Below, one piece after another: positions 61,721 to 64,000 of a DNA stretch of 64,000 nucleotides; within the stretch, counting starts at the first letter, position 1, and every line of letters starts with the position of its first letter. The notes under the pieces are model-generated. The model had not been told where the DNA came from, did no database searches, and saw only the letters and a list, made by a program, of their open reading frames with translations. Made by a program: the position numbers and the translations under genes. This stretch comes from Blastococcus sp. PRF04-17 (GTDB lineage Bacteria; Actinomycetota; Actinomycetes; Mycobacteriales; Geodermatophilaceae), in contig NZ_CP095412.1 in assembly GCF_023016265.1 (NCBI RefSeq), positions 1,302,001 to 1,366,000 of the forward strand, read 5' to 3'.

Positions 61721-62569
61721 GTGACCGCTGTCCTTCCCCAGCCGCGCCCCGCGCTGGAGACCGAGCGCGCCGCCACGCCGCGGCGCTACCTCATGTGCCG
61801 CCCGGAGCACTTCGACGTCAGCTACGCCATCAACCCGTGGATGGACGTCACCCGCGGCGCGGACCGCGAGCTGGCCATCCGGCAGTGGGAGACCCTGCGG
61901 CAGACCTACCTCGACCTGGGTCACCAGGTCGAGGTCATCACCCCCGTGCCCGGCCTGCCCGACATGGTCTTCGCCGCCAACGGCGGCCTGGTGATCGAGG
62001 GCCGCGCGCTGGGCGCCCGGTTCACCCACGCCGAGCGGCGTGCGGAGGGCCCGGCCTACCTCGCCTGGCTGGCCGACGCCGGGCTCAAGGAGGTCTTCGC
62101 GCCGGTGCACGTCAACGAGGGCGAGGGCGACTTCCTCGTCGTCGGCGACCTGGTCCTGGCCGGCACCGGCTTCCGGACCGACCCGGGCGCGCACACCGAG
62201 GTGCAGGAGCTCTTCGGCATCCCGGTCATCTCGCTGCGGCTGGTCGACCCGCGCTTCTACCACCTCGACACCGCGCTGGCGGTGCTCGACGAGCGCACCG
62301 TCGCCTACTACCCCGCGGCGTTCAGCCCCGGCAGCCGAGGGGTCCTGCAGCGGCTGTTCCCCGACGCGGTGCTCGCCGACGAGGCGGACGCCGTCGTGCT
62401 CGGGCTCAACGCGGTCTCCGACGGCAAGCACGTGGTCCTGCCGTACGCGGCGACGGGCCTGGCGGCTCAGCTGGAGGAGCGCGGCTACGTGCCCGTCGGC
62501 GTCGACCTCAGCGAGCTGCTCAAGGCCGGCGGCAGCGTCAAGTGCTGCACCCTGGAGATCCGCGCCTGA
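61721..62569 (+). CDS. ddaH: Dimethylarginine dimethylaminohydrolase-like amidinohydrolase
   Basis: An amidinotransferase-fold enzyme that hydrolyses N-methylated arginine or arginine-like compounds to citrulline-type products. The 282-residue protein has CRPEHFDVSYAINPWMD, PDMVFAANGGLV, the catalytic His in RFYHLDTALAVL and the catalytic Cys in GGSVKCCTLEIR near the end. GTG at 61721 has AGGAG 7 nt upstream. In other actinobacteria ddaH pairs with ornithine aminotransferase and Lrp; here only Lrp is present. Substrate assignment is by family. Confidence 0.92.
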   Translation: MTAVLPQPRPALETERAATPRRYLMCRPEHFDVSYAINPWMDVTRGADRELAIRQWETLRQTYLDLGHQVEVITPVPGLPDMVFAANGGLVIEGRALGARFTHAERRAEGPAYLAWLADAGLKEVFAPVHVNEGEGDFLVVGDLVLAGTGFRTDPGAHTEVQELFGIPVISLRLVDPRFYHLDTALAVLDERTVAYYPAAFSPGSRGVLQRLFPDAVLADEADAVVLGLNAVSDGKHVVLPYAATGLAAQLEERGYVPVGVDLSELLKAGGSVKCCTLEIRA

Positions 62570-63005
62570 GCCGACGTCGCGCGGCGACCGCGGCGGCGAG
62601 CGTGGCGAGCGCGCCGTCGGGGTCGTGGAGCGACCGCATCCCGGCCGAGACGACGGCCGCCGTCCCCGGGTCGAGTGGGTCGACCGACGCCCACGCCGGA
62701 GGGCCGACGCAGAAGTCGACCTCCAGGCCGGTGCCCAGGAGGAACCGCCGCTCGGTGAGCGGCCCCCAACGGCGCGTCGTCAGGAGCCGCTCACCGCCGA
62801 CCTCGGCCGGCCAGTCGTCGTCCACGACGTACCGCTCCGGGGAGTCGGTGAGGAGCACGACGTCGACGTCCGAGGCGCCGTGCGCCGCCCCGCGGGCCCA
62901 GGAGCCGACCAGAGCCAGCGCCCGGACGTCGGGTTGCTGCCGGGCCCACGCCGTGAGCCGGCCGAGGACCGACTCGACCTCGGCGGCGCCCCCGTGGCTG
63001 ATCAC
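62538..63005 (-). CDS. Nucleotidyltransferase-domain protein
   Basis: A 155-residue minimal nucleotidyltransferase. The signature GSWARGAAHGASDVDVVL near residue 35 gives GSxARG and the SDxD metal pair. It may be an aminoglycoside-type adenylyltransferase relative or an antitoxin-like protein; no HEPN partner is next to it. GTG at 63005 overlaps the stop of the thioesterase gene (GTGA). Its 3' end overlaps the end of ddaH by 32 bp on the opposite strand. Confidence 0.82.
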   Translation of the reverse strand: MISHGGAAEVESVLGRLTAWARQQPDVRALALVGSWARGAAHGASDVDVVLLTDSPERYVVDDDWPAEVGGERLLTTRRWGPLTERRFLLGTGLEVDFCVGPPAWASVDPLDPGTAAVVSAGMRSLHDPDGALATLAAAVAARRRLRRGSPGCST

Positions 63006-63385
63006 TTGCGGTCGAGCCAGCGGGACCAGAACGCGCGCTCCTCGTCGCTGAGCGGGCGGCTGGTGTCGGTCGCGAAGTCGAACACCACCATGGTCACGTC
63101 GGCGCGGATGGCCACCTGCCCGTCCTGCACCAGTTCCTGGCGCACGGTGAAGGACTTGGTGCCGAGTCGGGTCACCCAACTGGTCACGCACGGTCGCTCG
63201 CCGACGCGGTAGTAGAGCTGGCGCAGGTAGTCCACCTCGAGCCGGGCCAGGATCAGCGAGCTCCCCGAGCCGCCGACCATGGCCAGCCGCGCGTCCTCCA
63301 GCAGGCTCAGCGCTCGGGCGTGGTTGACGTGGCCCAGCGAGTCCGGGTCCGACCAGCGCAGTTGGACCGGGTGCTCGTGGCGCAC
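63002..63385 (-). CDS. Acyl-CoA thioesterase (hotdog fold)
   Basis: A 127-residue 4-hydroxybenzoyl-CoA thioesterase-like protein. The active-site segment is LRWSDPDSLGHVNHARALSL with the catalytic Asp, and the central helix LLEDARLAMVG follows. The substrate acyl chain is unknown. It overlaps the nucleotidyltransferase start by 4 bp and follows the 83-aa gene by 2 bp, so four or five small genes here form one transcript. Confidence 0.9.
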   Translation of the reverse strand: MRHEHPVQLRWSDPDSLGHVNHARALSLLEDARLAMVGGSGSSLILARLEVDYLRQLYYRVGERPCVTSWVTRLGTKSFTVRQELVQDGQVAIRADVTMVVFDFATDTSRPLSDEERAFWSRWLDRK

Positions 63386-63387
63386 GG

Positions 63388-63639
63388 TCAGGGCAGGTCT
63401 GCGGTGTCCGACGACTGGCGGTGCCCACCCTGGGCGTCGTCCGGGTCGGCGTGGATCGTGCGCTCCTCCGACTCGGCGAGGATCACCGCCGCCTGGACCT
63501 CGGGATCGATGCCGCCCTCCGCGGGGTCGGGGTGACCCTCGGCGGACACCTCCTCCGGCAGCAGCTGGGCGCGCGTCCGGACGTTGTCCTCGGTGACGTT
63601 CGCGATCGCCTCGGGCGAGGGGTCCTTCATCGACGGCAT
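63388..63639 (-). CDS. Hypothetical acidic protein, 83 aa
   Basis: An 83-residue acidic protein with no recognised family. It contains TEDNVRTRAQLLPEEVSAEG and DPEVQAAVILAESEERTIHA, both predicted helical, and a polar tail. The tight spacing (1 bp after the DUF2795 gene, 2 bp before the thioesterase gene) and high G/C third positions support it as real. Confidence 0.7.
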   Translation of the reverse strand: MPSMKDPSPEAIANVTEDNVRTRAQLLPEEVSAEGHPDPAEGGIDPEVQAAVILAESEERTIHADPDDAQGGHRQSSDTADLP

Positions 63640-63640
63640 G

Positions 63641-63919
63641 TCAGAACCTTCCCTGCTCCGTGCCGAGACCGAGCGCCCCGGCGACGTCCTGGACGTTCTG
63701 GAACTGCTGCCCCTCGGGCAGCCGGCGCAACTGGCCGAGGACGGCGTCGGACGCGCCGCTCTCCTGCGCCTTGGCGACGAGGGCGTCGCGGTCGGCGGGC
63801 CACACCTCCTTGCCGAGGGCCTCGGCGATCGCCGCGCGGCGCTCGACGTCGCCCTCGGACGTGCCGGGTGAGGTGGCGGGTGCGTGCGGGTCGGTCACGG
63901 TCGGGGTCTCCTCGGTCAC
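63641..63919 (-). CDS. DUF2795 protein
   Basis: A 92-residue protein. The C-terminal half matches DUF2795 (AQESGASDAVLGQLRRLPEG, then FQNVQDVAGALG), a small helical domain common in actinobacteria and archaea, of unknown function. The N-terminal part is Thr/Pro-rich and disordered. GTG at 63919 overlaps the stop of the upstream gene by 4 bp. Confidence 0.85.
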   Translation of the reverse strand: MTEETPTVTDPHAPATSPGTSEGDVERRAAIAEALGKEVWPADRDALVAKAQESGASDAVLGQLRRLPEGQQFQNVQDVAGALGLGTEQGRF

Positions 63920-64000
63920 TGGTCGGTCGGCGTCGAGTCGTCGGTGTAGCGCAGGACCGCCGCTACCGGCTCGCCCGGCATCGCCGACGCCGGGACGACG
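63916..64000 (-). CDS. C-terminal end of an unidentified gene, cut by the window edge
   Basis: Only the last 27 codons are visible, ending in EPVAAVLRYTDDSTPTDQ. The stop overlaps the DUF2795 start (GTGA), and third positions are mostly G/C, so it is very likely the end of a real gene in the same operon. The product cannot be named from this fragment. Confidence 0.6.
   Translation of the reverse strand, partial: VVPASAMPGEPVAAVLRYTDDSTPTDQ

Overview
The window is very GC-rich, densely packed actinobacterial chromosome with strong G/C third-position bias and many GTG starts. Gene content points to a high-GC actinomycete and, as an inference from style rather than a search, to the Geodermatophilaceae (Blastococcus/Geodermatophilus/Modestobacter type). 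Markers include F420 enzymes, HelR, GlnE with two GlnA proteins, WHG-type TetR, DUF4191, DUF4235, DUF3618 and DUF2784. The core order gcvT - pepA - lpdA/sucB - TIGR01777 - lipB - lipA - DUF4191 - RDD - glnA - glnE - glnA2 - panB follows the Mycobacterium tuberculosis Rv2211c-Rv2225 block as I remember it, but is split by accessory genes. No tRNA, rRNA, CRISPR array, transposase or prophage was seen. || Layout. 0-2 kb: a small membrane/envelope cluster (holin-like, DUF3618, DUF4235, BrkB). 2-9.5 kb: lipoate-linked metabolism (gcvT, lpdA, sucB) with leucyl aminopeptidase; sucB is frameshifted as read. 9.5-14.3 kb: a Ser/Thr kinase, a flavin oxidoreductase, an S51 peptidase, and a TetR/membrane-protein pair in which both genes are frameshifted. 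14.3-18.1 kb: lipB converging on leuS, which is preceded by a leucine leader peptide and an attenuator. 18-25.6 kb: a GGDEF-EAL protein, an F420 oxidoreductase, an Ala-rich membrane protein, lipA, DUF4191, GNAT and RDD genes. 25.6-29.5 kb: glnA behind a GlnR-like box, then helR behind a rifamycin-associated element. 29.5-35.3 kb: small enzymes plus a secreted protein/membrane protein pair that may be a toxin/immunity or bacteriocin-like module. 35.6-39.3 kb: a three-subunit molybdenum hydroxylase. 39.4-42.7 kb: SDR, haem-oxygenase-like, BASS transporter and CDGSH genes. 42.8-48.1 kb: glnE, a glutamine amidotransferase and glnA2. 48.1-51.2 kb: ferredoxin-reductase-like flavoprotein, folE, a Cys-rich HTH regulator and a small unknown gene. 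51.3-55.5 kb: nadE, panB, a glycosyltransferase and DUF2784. 55.5-57.8 kb: a metal receptor, npdG, a small conserved gene and a cupin. 57.9-64 kb: a GGDEF protein, an M24 peptidase, ChaB, a hydrolase remnant, Lrp/ddaH, and a run of small overlapping genes leading off the end. || Logic. Lipoic acid synthesis (lipB, lipA) sits with a lipoylated E2 (sucB), its E3 (lpdA) and gcvT. Nitrogen assimilation is represented by both glutamine synthetases, the adenylyltransferase GlnE, and GlnR-like boxes before both glnA genes. || Cross-cutting signals. (1) At least 13 genes plus the leuS leader have a TANNNT -10 box ending 6-7 nt before the start codon, so leaderless transcription appears common. (2) Long palindromes built on AACCGCGGTT occur at three loci. 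(3) Three reading-frame breaks each close by adding one G or C, which suggests either sequence error or clustered mutation.
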